The notes: a model not told the origin generated them from the sequence alone. Shown: positions 1 through 6,790, numbered from the stretch's first letter. The stretch: 11,423 nucleotides of DNA from Candidatus Omnitrophota bacterium (GCA_016931435.1 JAFGET010000117.1:1-11423); one strand, 5' to 3'. Program-made: numbers and translations.

Positions 1-743
1 AAATAACCCCTTATCTCTTTTATGCCAATGGCGCAAGAAGCGGTCTTACTAAGCTTAAGCCTCAAAAGCCTCTTTGCTTCCTTAAGCAGCCCCTGCCTGA
101 ACATTTTATCGATACGCTTCTCTATCCTGCCGTATAACCTGTCTCTTTGCATATCCAGGCAGAATATCCTGACATCGTAATCAGAATAAAGCCCGCGCCT
201 TTCCTTCTGCAGAGAAGATATAGGTTTGCCGCTGACTAAATATACTTCCAGCGCCCTGACCAGGCGCCTGAGGTCATTCGGATGGATCTTGACAGCTGCC
301 TCGGGATCAATTTTTTTAAGCCTCTCATATAAATATTGGCTACCTTTTTCTTGCGCTTGCCGATACAGATCCTTGCGGACAGTGGCATTTTGAGCCTTAG
401 ACCGGAATATCCCCTCGACTAAAATCGTCATATAAAGGCCTGTGCCGCCTACAAACAAAGGGACATTGCCTTTTTTGTGTATCTCCTTGATTTTCTTAAG
501 CGCGGCACTGCGGTAGCGGGCCACGTCATATTCCCTGACGGCAGATATTATCCTAAATAAATGATGCCTGGCCTTCTTTCTGAATAAGACAGCTGGCTGA
601 GAAGTCAAAATATCCATACCTTTATATACCTGCATGGAATCGCAGGAGATGATCTCCGCTTTTAATTTTTTAGCCAGCCATACCGCGGCCTCGCTCTTCC
701 CTATCGCGGTAGGCCCGACTAAGAATATTATCTTCTTCTTCAT
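1..743 (-). CDS. miaA: tRNA dimethylallyltransferase MiaA, 3' end cut by window edge
   Basis: MiaA transfers a dimethylallyl group to N6 of A37 in tRNAs that read UNN codons, producing i6A37, the substrate of MiaB. I translated about 247 residues from the ATG at 743-741; the family is usually around 300 residues, so some 50 C-terminal residues lie outside the window. Visible motifs are the P-loop GPTAIGKS (residues 10-17), CDSMQVYKGMDI (34-45) with the catalytic-region Asp35, HHLF (60-63) and VGGTGLY (98-104). The last visible residues, AIGIKEIRGY, match the conserved family block near that position. The start codon overlaps the TGA stop of the upstream glycosyltransferase as ATGA, so the two are probably translationally coupled. 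The gene closes a cluster that also holds miaB, placing both steps of ms2i6A37 synthesis together. Confidence 0.95.
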   Translation of the reverse strand, partial: MKKKIIFLVGPTAIGKSEAAVWLAKKLKAEIISCDSMQVYKGMDILTSQPAVLFRKKARHHLFRIISAVREYDVARYRSAALKKIKEIHKKGNVPLFVGGTGLYMTILVEGIFRSKAQNATVRKDLYRQAQEKGSQYLYERLKKIDPEAAVKIHPNDLRRLVRALEVYLVSGKPISSLQKERRGLYSDYDVRIFCLDMQRDRLYGRIEKRIDKMFRQGLLKEAKRLLRLKLSKTASCAIGIKEIRGY

Positions 744-2584
744 AATAAAGAATCCAGTTCTTTTTGCACATCTTCTCTTTCTTTTTTGCGCCAACGGCTA
801 AGCTTATTCAAGACTAGATTTAATTCATTCCTTGCTGCCTCGGCCTTACCGATCGCCTTATAGGCCTTGCCTAACTCAAAATGAGCGCCTATATCCTGAG
901 GGTCTAAATAAAGCGCCTGTTCCAAGGCTTCTTTGGCATCGACAAAACGGCCCTGTTCATTATAAAGCACGCCTAAATTATAATAAGCATCTACGGAAAG
1001 ATCAAAAATACCCAGGGCTTCCTTGAATTTCTCCTCCGCCGCCTTAAAATCGCCCATACTATAATATATTGCGCCTAAACTTACTACGCAATAATGGCTC
1101 ATCGGCTGCTTTAAACAGGCAAGCCGCGTATATTTTATCGCCTGCTGAGGATCGCCCTTGGATAGGTAGAACTGGCTTTTTGCCATAAGACTCTCGAAAT
1201 CAGCAGTAACGGCGCCTTTTGGCTGCCTGAATTTATCGATAAGGAAACGGCTGTTTAAAAAAATACATAGAAAAATAACCAGCAGAGAAAACCTCGCAAA
1301 TTGCAGGTAGCGCCTTTTGAATAACGCTTCCGCTAAGGCGCATACCGCCAGGGAAGCGAATATGATCAGAAAAGGGACTATGATCACGCGGTATCTTGCC
1401 GCCGTAAAAAATAACAGGGAAATCAAAAGAAAAGAAAAAATTTCCAGATAAAGCAAAAATGCCCGCTTAATATCTTTAAAAGCCAAAAACATCCCCATAA
1501 TGCCAAGAGGCAAAATAAACGTTAAATCCGTAAAGGCCACCTTAAAAACCCGGATTTTATCAAAAAGATAAGAATATTCCGCCTCGTGCACGGACTCCCG
1601 GGGGTTAAAAAAATAGAACAGCTTCTTTGATTCTAATTTCAGGTATGCCGGCAGGTTGCTTTTTATGAAAGAAAGCGACTTTCGAAACCAAAAACGGGAG
1701 ACTTCCGATTCCTTAAGGTCCTTCTTTAAAACTGCCCTGGCGATCACCCTGGCGTCGCGAAACATCCCTTCCTGGCTTGCGGCAATCTCCGGAGGGCAGC
1801 TGAATGTGCCGCTGGCCTTAGGGTTATTGCCTAAATAAAAGTTTATGCCTGTATTGGCAGAAATAAGGACAAAGTCTTTACCTACGAGGTAATTCCTGAA
1901 AGTAACCGCCCCCAAGATCAAAGATAATCCCGCGAAAAAATACAAAAAAGGCTTTGTTAAATTTATTAAGGGGCCCTTTTTTTGGTAAAGGACCCATAAT
2001 AGCGCCAATACCCCGAAGATAATAAGCCCGGCCTGAGTGATGGCGCAGACGCCTAAAAAAACACCCGTCCAAAAAAGATTCCTTGCGCTTAAATTATCCT
2101 TTATATGTAAAACCTGCAGAAATAACAGTGAATTCAAAAACAAGGCGAGGCTGTTATAAATAAGCAACCCGTCGTAAAATAGGAATAAGCCGTAAAATAC
2201 ACAGACCAAGCCGGAGATAAAAGCCGTTCTTCTATTAAACAGGCGCAGCGCTATGAAGTACACCAGGATACAATTTGCCGCGCCTAATATTGATTGCAGT
2301 AAATAAACCGCGGGCACGCTATTTTTCGATAAACTGAACAACAAACCCAAAAAATACGCGTAAAAAGGCCATTTCATGAATACCTTATGCCCGGCTAAAT
2401 CCCCGCTTGCGATATCCCTGCCCCAATCTGCGTAAGCCCAGGCATCGGAATAAGTGAATACCGGGTAAACTTCGCTTTTTTTATAATCCGCAAGATAAAA
2501 TATGCGAATGGATAAAGCCAGGGTAAAAACAAACAGTATCGCAAACAGGTCTTTTTTTTCGATGGAACGGTTAAAAACTGTCAT
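740..2584 (-). CDS. Membrane GT-C type glycosyltransferase (PMT/ArnT-like) with C-terminal TPR repeats
   Basis: A 614-residue polytopic membrane protein. A short cytoplasmic N-terminus leads into the first membrane helix (about residues 13-30). It is followed by an extracytoplasmic loop carrying SDAWAYADWGRD (46-57); acidic residues in this first loop are where GT-C enzymes of the PMT/ArnT kind hold their catalytic Asp. Many hydrophobic segments follow up to about residue 447. The tail (about 466-601) is soluble and contains about four TPR units, such as DAYYNLGVLYNEQGRFVDAK and AHFELGKAYKAIGKAEAARN. Such enzymes move a sugar from a polyprenyl-phosphate donor to protein or lipid; donor and acceptor cannot be read from sequence. 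The start ATG at 2584 lies 10 bases after the stop of the SPOR gene with only a weak GGAT ribosome site, and the stop overlaps the miaA start. Family-level call is firm; substrate unknown. Confidence 0.85.
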   Translation of the reverse strand: MTVFNRSIEKKDLFAILFVFTLALSIRIFYLADYKKSEVYPVFTYSDAWAYADWGRDIASGDLAGHKVFMKWPFYAYFLGLLFSLSKNSVPAVYLLQSILGAANCILVYFIALRLFNRRTAFISGLVCVFYGLFLFYDGLLIYNSLALFLNSLLFLQVLHIKDNLSARNLFWTGVFLGVCAITQAGLIIFGVLALLWVLYQKKGPLINLTKPFLYFFAGLSLILGAVTFRNYLVGKDFVLISANTGINFYLGNNPKASGTFSCPPEIAASQEGMFRDARVIARAVLKKDLKESEVSRFWFRKSLSFIKSNLPAYLKLESKKLFYFFNPRESVHEAEYSYLFDKIRVFKVAFTDLTFILPLGIMGMFLAFKDIKRAFLLYLEIFSFLLISLLFFTAARYRVIIVPFLIIFASLAVCALAEALFKRRYLQFARFSLLVIFLCIFLNSRFLIDKFRQPKGAVTADFESLMAKSQFYLSKGDPQQAIKYTRLACLKQPMSHYCVVSLGAIYYSMGDFKAAEEKFKEALGIFDLSVDAYYNLGVLYNEQGRFVDAKEALEQALYLDPQDIGAHFELGKAYKAIGKAEAARNELNLVLNKLSRWRKKEREDVQKELDSLL

Positions 2585-2594
2585 CTTGATCCGT

Positions 2595-3059
2595 TCAGGG
2601 GACTATTTTTGTGGGATGGCCTTCGCCCGATAACTTATCTTCCAGAGAACACGCCTCTTGGAGTGAGTTCAATTTTCCTACTCTTACGCGGTAGATCTTT
2701 TTTCCATTGCCGCAAGCTTCTTCTATATAGGCAGGATACCCCTGGCCAAGCAGCTTATCGCAAAGGCCCCTGGCATTAGCCGGCTTAGTGAAAGAACCCA
2801 CCTGGACAGAATAAAAAGAAGGCAGGTCGGATAATTCGATATCCCCGTTCGACCTTACGTCTAAATTAAGCGGATAATCTTCCTGGATCTTCTCAAGGTA
2901 TTCTTTAGCTTTCTCCGCATCGCCTTTCTTATACTCTATCTTGCTTAAACGGTAATAAAGAGTGGCCTTGAATTTAGCGGATGACCTTTTATCGAGTAAT
3001 TTCAAATATTGCTTTTGGGCCTGATCGTAATCATGGCTTAAGAAATAGGCGTCACCCAA
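2595..3059 (-). CDS. C-terminal part of a frameshifted TPR-SPOR envelope protein
   Basis: This 154-residue frame holds TPR-like helices (residues 1-60) and then a SPOR domain (about 78-154: SFYSVQVGSFTKPANARGL ... YRVRVGKLNSLQEACSL ... PTKIVP). SPOR domains bind septal peptidoglycan lacking stem peptides. The only start codon in this frame is TTG at 3059, but the coding signal continues upstream without a stop as FEIIIGELGGSRLENEARLG to about 3117. There it meets the frame of the upstream piece (3110-3460), which ends in the middle of a TPR. The two are therefore one gene broken by a one-base shift, and the intact protein would be about 290 residues, exported and TPR-SPOR in layout. Whether both pieces are made, or the break is an assembly error, cannot be told from sequence alone. 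Confidence 0.8.
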   Translation of the reverse strand: MGDAYFLSHDYDQAQKQYLKLLDKRSSAKFKATLYYRLSKIEYKKGDAEKAKEYLEKIQEDYPLNLDVRSNGDIELSDLPSFYSVQVGSFTKPANARGLCDKLLGQGYPAYIEEACGNGKKIYRVRVGKLNSLQEACSLEDKLSGEGHPTKIVP

Positions 3060-3109
3060 GCCTAGCCTCGCCTCGTTTTCCAGGCGGCTGCCGCCAAGCT
3101 CACCGATGA

Positions 3110-3120
3110 TTATTTCAAAA
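3110..3120 (-). other. One-base frameshift site in the TPR-SPOR gene
   Basis: On the minus strand the sequence GATATTTTGAAATAA reads D-I-L-K-stop in the upstream frame. A -1 step at the TTTT run gives D-I-F-E-I-I, which joins the upstream TPR smoothly to the downstream TPR-SPOR frame. Adding one T restores a single open frame from 3460 to 2595. The run does not match the classical X-XXY-YYZ slippery heptamer well, so programmed frameshifting is not the first explanation. Confidence 0.75.
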
Positions 3121-3460
3121 TATCTGATGCGCGCAGGTAATTACCTTCCTTCATATAACTTAAAGCCAGTATATAATATAGCTCGTCGAGCCCATCCTGG
3201 TCTTTGGCCTGGGCTAATATCTTTTCCCCTTCGGATATCGCAGCTTTATAATCACCGGACAGGTATTTCACTTTAAGGTTGTTAAAATCAAGGGCAGAAA
3301 CGTTGTTAAAAAATCCAAATGACAAATGACAAATGGCAAATAGAACCCAGATCCTAAATGATAAACAACAAAAATGAAATTTTAAATTTTGACATTTGAT
3401 ATTTGTGTTTATTTTTGATTTTGGATCTAGGATTTTGGATCTATCTTGTATTTCTAACAT
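3110..3460 (-). CDS. N-terminal part of the frameshifted TPR-SPOR protein, with a repeat-encoded signal-peptide-like start
   Basis: A 116-residue frame. Residues 1-36 are basic and low in complexity. Residues about 37-52 form a hydrophobic stretch (WVLFAICHLSFGFF) followed by NNVSA-LDF, which looks like a signal peptidase I site. TPR helices begin at LKVKYLSGDYKAAISEG, and the frame stops at TAA (3112-3110) just after YLRASDI. The next frame (2595-3117) continues the same TPR, so a single missing T in the TTTT run (minus strand, 3117-3120) explains the stop. The ATG at 3460 has a good ribosome site (AGAGGAAG) and overlaps the end of miaB by 7 bases. Residues about 6-50 are translated from the AT-rich repeat at 3308-3446, so the original start and signal sequence have probably been replaced. 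Confidence 0.7.
   Translation of the reverse strand: MLEIQDRSKILDPKSKINTNIKCQNLKFHFCCLSFRIWVLFAICHLSFGFFNNVSALDFNNLKVKYLSGDYKAAISEGEKILAQAKDQDGLDELYYILALSYMKEGNYLRASDILK
3308..3446. repeat. AT-rich repeat with 7- and 14-base periods across the miaB/TPR-SPOR junction
   Basis: On the plus strand the left part holds a 7-base tandem: AAATGAC at 3317-3323, AAATGAC at 3324-3330 and AAATGGC at 3331-3337. The right part holds GATTTTGGATCTA twice, at 3417-3429 and 3431-3443, a 14-base period. The two halves are roughly complementary: CAAATGACAAAT on the left against GACATTTGATATTTG on the right, around AAATTTTAAATTTT near 3380. It contributes in-frame codons to the start of the TPR-SPOR gene and lies where the 3' end of miaB would be expected. 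It resembles low-complexity dispersed repeats; copies elsewhere in the genome cannot be seen from here. Confidence 0.7.
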
Positions 3461-4665
3461 TTCTTCCTCTTGGATATCTCTTTTTGTAACTCCAATATAA
3501 CCCTGTGCCTTCTTTCCTTCTCTTCTCTGGGCACATCATCCTTAAGGCCTTCAGCTCTGGTATTTGGCCGCGGAGAATATTTGAAGATGAACGCCGCGTT
3601 AAATTCTATTCGCTTGACCAGCTCGTAAGTATCCTTAAAATCATCTTCGTTTTCACCCGGGAAACCGACAATGATATCCGTTGTCAAGGCGCCGTTCTTT
3701 ACAATTTTACGGTACTTATCAACTAGATCAAAATAGTATTCCCGGCTATATCCTCGGTTCATCAACTGCAAAACCCTGTCTGATCCGGACTGGACAGGCA
3801 GATGCAGGTATTTCCTTAGTTTTTTCAACTCTGCCATCGCCCTAAATAAATCAACAGGCGTATCCTTAGGATGCGAAGTGACAAAACTGAACTCTTCCAG
3901 CTCCTTTATCTCATTGACCATATACAATAACCGGACAAAATCTACTTCTTTTCTGCACTCTGCGCCCCGCTCTCTGCGCCCCGGATTGTAGGCGCAAACA
4001 TTCTGCCCTAATAAAGTCACTCTCTTAATACCGTTATCGACTGCCATTTTTATTTCCTTAAGTATATCTTTATGGCCGCGGTCATGCAATGGCCCCCTGA
4101 CATAAGGCACAATACAATAAGAACAATAATTAGAGCAACCTTCGGATATCACTATATAAACGTGTTCTCTGTCTTGGTAAAACCCGGTGAAATATACCTC
4201 TTCCGGCCGGATACTCCCGTCCGTTTCCCATATTTTACGCTCTAATAAGTTACGGGTCGATAGGCTATGGCCGCTTGTCGATAGTTTTTTAATTATTTGC
4301 GGAATTTTTTCTATATCAGAAGGGCCAACTACAAAATCTACTGCAGGCATACGCTCGAAAGCCCTTTCCTTATAATTCTGCGCCATGCAACCGACAAGGC
4401 CGATAATCGGTAAAAATATAGTCTGCCCGCATTTTTTTACAGTTGTCCCCATTTTTGTGCGCTGTTTGGCTAACTTTCCGATCTCGCTCCATACCTTGTT
4501 TTCGGCGTGCTGCCTCACCGAACAGGTATTTAAAATCACAATATCCGCATTTTTAGGCTCTTCAATGATCTTATGCCCTTCTTTTTTTAAAAGGCCGCAG
4601 ATCACCTCTGAATCACGGACATTCATCTGACAACCGAAATTTTTCAGGTAAACTTTTTTATGCAT
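3454..4665 (-). CDS. miaB: tRNA-2-methylthio-N6-dimethylallyladenosine synthase MiaB, lacking the TRAM domain
   Basis: MiaB is a radical-SAM methylthiotransferase that converts i6A37 of tRNA to ms2i6A37 using two [4Fe-4S] clusters. The N-terminal UPF0004 domain shows its three cluster cysteines: GCQMN (Cys12), NTCSVR (Cys48) and GCMAQ (Cys93). The radical-SAM triad is in EGCSNYCSYC (Cys177, 181, 184), followed by LLGQNV (218-223), HLPVQSGSDRVLQLMNRGY and DIIVGFPGE. At 403 residues it is shorter than the usual 430-470 because it ends at LQKEISKRKKC, where the TRAM RNA-binding domain should begin. The AT-rich repeat starts immediately after. Two segments are unusually long: residues about 70-86 and 228-239, both made of repeat-like DNA. 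The gene begins 27 bases after ktrB and has no obvious ribosome site. Its identity as MiaB rather than a sister methylthiotransferase is supported by linkage to miaA. Confidence 0.9.
   Translation of the reverse strand: MHKKVYLKNFGCQMNVRDSEVICGLLKKEGHKIIEEPKNADIVILNTCSVRQHAENKVWSEIGKLAKQRTKMGTTVKKCGQTIFLPIIGLVGCMAQNYKERAFERMPAVDFVVGPSDIEKIPQIIKKLSTSGHSLSTRNLLERKIWETDGSIRPEEVYFTGFYQDREHVYIVISEGCSNYCSYCIVPYVRGPLHDRGHKDILKEIKMAVDNGIKRVTLLGQNVCAYNPGRRERGAECRKEVDFVRLLYMVNEIKELEEFSFVTSHPKDTPVDLFRAMAELKKLRKYLHLPVQSGSDRVLQLMNRGYSREYYFDLVDKYRKIVKNGALTTDIIVGFPGENEDDFKDTYELVKRIEFNAAFIFKYSPRPNTRAEGLKDDVPREEKERRHRVILELQKEISKRKKC
3955..3982. repeat. 14-base tandem duplication inside miaB
   Basis: GCACTCTGCGCCCC (3955-3968) is followed directly by GCTCTCTGCGCCCC (3969-3982), 13 of 14 bases identical. 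The unit length is not a multiple of three, so the two copies encode different residues: together PGRRERGAEC (228-237) in a loop after LLGQNVCAYN, a region of variable length in MiaB proteins. Confidence 0.8.
4418..4456. repeat. Decayed direct repeat giving an in-frame insertion in miaB
   Basis: ATAGTCTGCCCGCATTTTT (4418-4436) and ACAGTTGTCCCCATTTTT (4439-4456) align with a few mismatches and one gap. On the minus strand they read AAAAATGGGGACA-like, resembling the dispersed GGGGACA-type repeats seen in many bacterial genomes (from memory, not searched). They encode about residues 70-86 of MiaB, where typical homologues are about a dozen residues shorter between SELG and the third cluster cysteine. 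Confidence 0.45.
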
Positions 4666-4692
4666 TTTGAGAGAACTTTGAAGTAAAATTTT

Positions 4693-6024
4693 CTAAACCG
4701 CTAAATCGCTTTTCTCATCATCAAAAATAATTTCCGGTTTAACGTATAACGCCATGCCAAACGTAAGAGGTCCAACACGACCTATGTACATCATTAAAAT
4801 AATAACCAATTTACCTAAAGCGCTTAGCGCGGTTGTAATACCAAGACTTAATCCGACTGTCCCTAGTGCTGAAGCAGATTCAAAAAATATCTGTATAAAA
4901 GTGCCATTTTCTGTAAGCGTTAATAAATAAGTCCCGACAACCAAAGTCGAAATATAAAAACTCAACGTGGCAACTGCTGTCCTGACGCGATCTTCCGGTA
5001 CTGTTGCCCCCCATATTTTAACGTCCTTGCTTCCTTTAAGCGCGCTTTTCATCAATCCCCAGATTGCTGAAAAGGTAGTCGTCTTTAAGCCACCGCCTGT
5101 TCCTGACGGTGACGCTCCTATTATCATCAATATACAAAGCAACATGATAGCCGATTTTGACATAGTGCTGATGGTCACTGTATTAAATCCAACTGTGGTA
5201 AGAGCCGTCATAGATTGAAAAAATGAAAACAATATTCTATTTTCAGGAACAACACCGCCACCGTAACTCTCACTCAAGAACATGAGAACCCCGCCAATAG
5301 CAAAAAGCCAGAACGTCATGGTAATAATGACCTTTGTTGTTAATGTCACGTGTTTTATTTTTCCGCGGATAAGACGCCAAATATCAACGCAAACTATGAA
5401 TCCCATGGCGCCCATAATACTTAGCGATGAAATAATTACGTTAAGCCCGAAATTGTTAGCTAAGCCCTCAAAACTATTTGGAAATAGACTGAAACCGGCC
5501 GTGCAAAAAGCCGACACACTATGAAATATAGCATTCCAGAGTGGATTTACAGTACCAGCCTTAAGGAACACAAAAAATAACCCGAGAGCACCTAAAATCT
5601 CGACAATAACTGAAAAGCTAATGACGCTCAGAATAAATTTTTCAATCTTAAAGTTTTTAGGGATACTGAATACGGTCTGAGCAATATTTTTTGACCTGTC
5701 ATCCAAGTATTTCTTCGTAGATAAGATAACGAACGAGCTAAACGTCATATACCCGATACCACCAAGCTGAATAAGAGCCAATATTACTAACTGCCCCCAG
5801 AAGTTATAATCATTACTCACAGTGACAGTCGTTAATCCGGTCGTAGAGACAGCCGATGTAGCAATAAAAAGGTTATCGAGTACAGGAACAAAATTTTTGT
5901 GCATAAACGGCAAACAAAGAAAGATAAAACCTATGAAAATATATGACATATACCCCAAAACCACCAAACGAACTGGATCTGTCGTCCTTAAACTGTAAAG
6001 GAAAGTCTTAAAATGGTCTTTCAT
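4693..6024 (-). CDS. ktrB: KtrB/TrkH-family potassium uptake channel subunit
   Basis: A 443-residue polytopic protein, the usual length for KtrB. Four selectivity-filter loops with their conserved glycines are visible: STTGLTTV (Gly63), CTAGFSLF (Gly177), TTVGFNTV (Gly279) and GTVGLSLG (Gly391). The mobile intramembrane gate loop of the third repeat is present as GASPSGTGGGLKTTT (303-317), and the C-terminus has the family block YIGRVGPLTFGMAL. It forms a dimeric K+ (often Na+-coupled) channel in the inner membrane and normally works with a cytoplasmic RCK subunit, KtrA or TrkA. No such partner is in the window, so it must be encoded elsewhere if it exists. The ATG at 6024 has an AAGGAG ribosome site at 6-base spacing. 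It lies 27 bases upstream of miaB and about 107 bases after the 6131-6199 element, so it may be the leading gene of the miaB-miaA unit. Confidence 0.92.
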   Translation of the reverse strand: MKDHFKTFLYSLRTTDPVRLVVLGYMSYIFIGFIFLCLPFMHKNFVPVLDNLFIATSAVSTTGLTTVTVSNDYNFWGQLVILALIQLGGIGYMTFSSFVILSTKKYLDDRSKNIAQTVFSIPKNFKIEKFILSVISFSVIVEILGALGLFFVFLKAGTVNPLWNAIFHSVSAFCTAGFSLFPNSFEGLANNFGLNVIISSLSIMGAMGFIVCVDIWRLIRGKIKHVTLTTKVIITMTFWLFAIGGVLMFLSESYGGGVVPENRILFSFFQSMTALTTVGFNTVTISTMSKSAIMLLCILMIIGASPSGTGGGLKTTTFSAIWGLMKSALKGSKDVKIWGATVPEDRVRTAVATLSFYISTLVVGTYLLTLTENGTFIQIFFESASALGTVGLSLGITTALSALGKLVIILMMYIGRVGPLTFGMALYVKPEIIFDDEKSDLAV

Positions 6025-6130
6025 GCATTTCTCCTTGAGCTATCTTCCTATCCATATAAATACAAACATAAACTCTTTTTGGTATTATTCTAGTTTTAAT
6101 ATTTCCTCCACTATCTTCTCCATAGTCCCC

Positions 6131-6199
6131 CTATAGCGCATCCATCGGCCAGCCCAGCGTCCGGATGAACACTTTTTTTGTTGTAACTTCTTGTTTCAT
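6131..6199 (-). CDS. Small ORF, copy 1 of the RTxGWP junction element (22 residues)
   Basis: ATG at 6199 opens MKQEVTTKKVFIRTLGWPMDAL and stops at TAG (6133-6131). The block IRTLGWP matches LRTFGWP of the copy at 8833-8961, and KTFGWP of the copy at 9804-9864. The LVTxARDG half seen in the other copies is missing, so this copy is truncated or diverged. Immediately downstream, a 12-residue mini-ORF (ATG at 6123, MEKIVEEILKLE, stop at 6085) sits behind a GGGGG tract. Further on is ktrB at 6024, so leader-type control of ktrB is conceivable but unproven. No family is recognised. Between this copy and the HTH gene (6200-6338) I see only the palindrome at 6204-6215. Confidence 0.4.
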   Translation of the reverse strand: MKQEVTTKKVFIRTLGWPMDAL

Positions 6200-6203
6200 A
6201 GAT

Positions 6204-6215
6204 AATTACGTAATT
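6204..6215. promoter_or_regulatory. Perfect 12-base palindrome AATTACGTAATT
   Basis: AATTACGTAATT is self-complementary and lies just upstream (minus strand) of the small ORF at 6131-6199, in the non-coding stretch between the HTH gene and ktrB. A homodimeric regulator such as the nearby HTH protein could bind it; this is inference from symmetry alone. Confidence 0.3.
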
Positions 6216-6338
6216 TCAAATACCTCTTTTGAAGTTTACATAAAACTGTCTAAACCAATGAATGTAAGGGACGCATAAATACCGTTAACTCTTTATCAAT
6301 CAATCTGTTAAATCTATTCCTGCAGCTTTCAGAAAATC

Positions 6339-6500
6339 CTAGCATTTTATCGTATTCTTCCACTTTATCAGCTCTTCTATGTCTAAAACTGTAAAAACCG
6401 GATAATTGCGATAATCGCGCTTCGGTTTAATCCAGCCCTTCTTGATCCAGTAGTATAATGTTTCTCGATGCACTCCTAAAATTCTTGCTGTCTGCGTCAT
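6339..6500 (-). CDS. 53-residue MerR/excisionase-type helix-turn-helix protein
   Basis: Translation from the ATG at 6500 gives MTQTARILGVHRETLYYWIK, then KGWIKPKRDYRNYPVFTVLDI and a basic end KWKNTIKC. The core TARILGVHRETLYYWIKKGWIKP is a winged HTH of the MerR/HTH_17 kind: helix 2, a turn at Gly9-Val10 and a recognition helix RETLYYWI. The wing RDYRNYPVFT is followed by a short helix. The size fits excisionases, phage-type activators and small regulators; the effector domain of true MerR proteins is absent. It starts 16 bases after the stop of the 71-residue ORF, so the two probably form one unit. Target and role are unknown. The N-terminus may be slightly short, since most homologues have a few residues before the first helix, but an in-frame TAA at 6518 leaves no room for another ATG, GTG or TTG start. 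Confidence 0.75.
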   Translation of the reverse strand: MTQTARILGVHRETLYYWIKKGWIKPKRDYRNYPVFTVLDIEELIKWKNTIKC

Positions 6501-6515
6501 ATTGTATCTTTTGGC

Positions 6516-6731
6516 TTAGCGCTTGGTGCATTTGCGAAATACCTTTTTATCGCATTCCTCTATCTGGCTGTCTATTACCTGTTCTTTGTTCTTTCTTTTC
6601 TCTATGAGCTCTTCTAAAGCTCGCCTGTCTGCTTCAAATAATATTTCCAGAACCATCTCATATCTAAGCTGCTCTTCGCTGCCATACGGGTAAACCTTGA
6701 TTACTTTGCCATCTTTATCATGAAGAACCAA
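6516..6731 (-). CDS. Unknown 71-residue charged protein with an ambiguous start
   Basis: I do not recognise this protein. It opens with a strand-rich segment (VLHDKDGKVIKVYPYG), followed by a long amphipathic, highly charged helix (residues about 19-62) and a Cys-containing basic tail (CDKKVFRKCTKR). The only in-frame start is TTG at 6731, with no ribosome site at a useful distance. A textbook site (AGGAGG, 6759-6764) instead sits 5 bases before a GTG at 6753 in another frame; that frame closes after 11 codons. Removing one base in the A6 run (minus strand, 6736-6741) fuses the GTG to this frame as VNGFKKDLVLHDKDG. I therefore suspect the true start is GTG 6753, with a frameshift or sequencing error. 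It is followed closely by the HTH gene, suggesting a joint function. Confidence 0.55.
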   Translation of the reverse strand: MVLHDKDGKVIKVYPYGSEEQLRYEMVLEILFEADRRALEELIEKRKNKEQVIDSQIEECDKKVFRKCTKR

Positions 6732-6750
6732 GTCCTTTTTTAAAACCGTT

Positions 6751-6764
6751 CACGGGTACCTCCT
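6751..6764 (-). promoter_or_regulatory. Strong ribosome binding site plus GTG that conflicts with the downstream frame
   Basis: The minus strand reads AGGAGGTACCCGTG: an ideal anti-16S match 5 bases from GTG (6753-6751). The frame from this GTG ends at TGA after 11 codons (VNGFKKGLGSS). The 71-residue ORF lies one base out of phase, with the A6 run at 6736-6741 between them. Either this is a leader peptide, or one A in the run is extra. Confidence 0.65.
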
Positions 6765-6790
6765 GTTTTAGATATATACAAAAACATTAC

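Noticed and set aside
1878..2072. Alternative minus-strand frame of 64 codons inside the glycosyltransferase
   Set aside because: Fully contained in a convincing membrane-protein gene in another frame, with no ribosome site or domain.
4085..4125. MiaB reads RGPLHDRGHKDI where many family members have RGRExSRP-type residues after the radical-SAM cysteines
   Set aside because: Considered as a pair of compensating frameshifts, but the frame and spacing are intact and this loop may vary between lineages; not enough to call.
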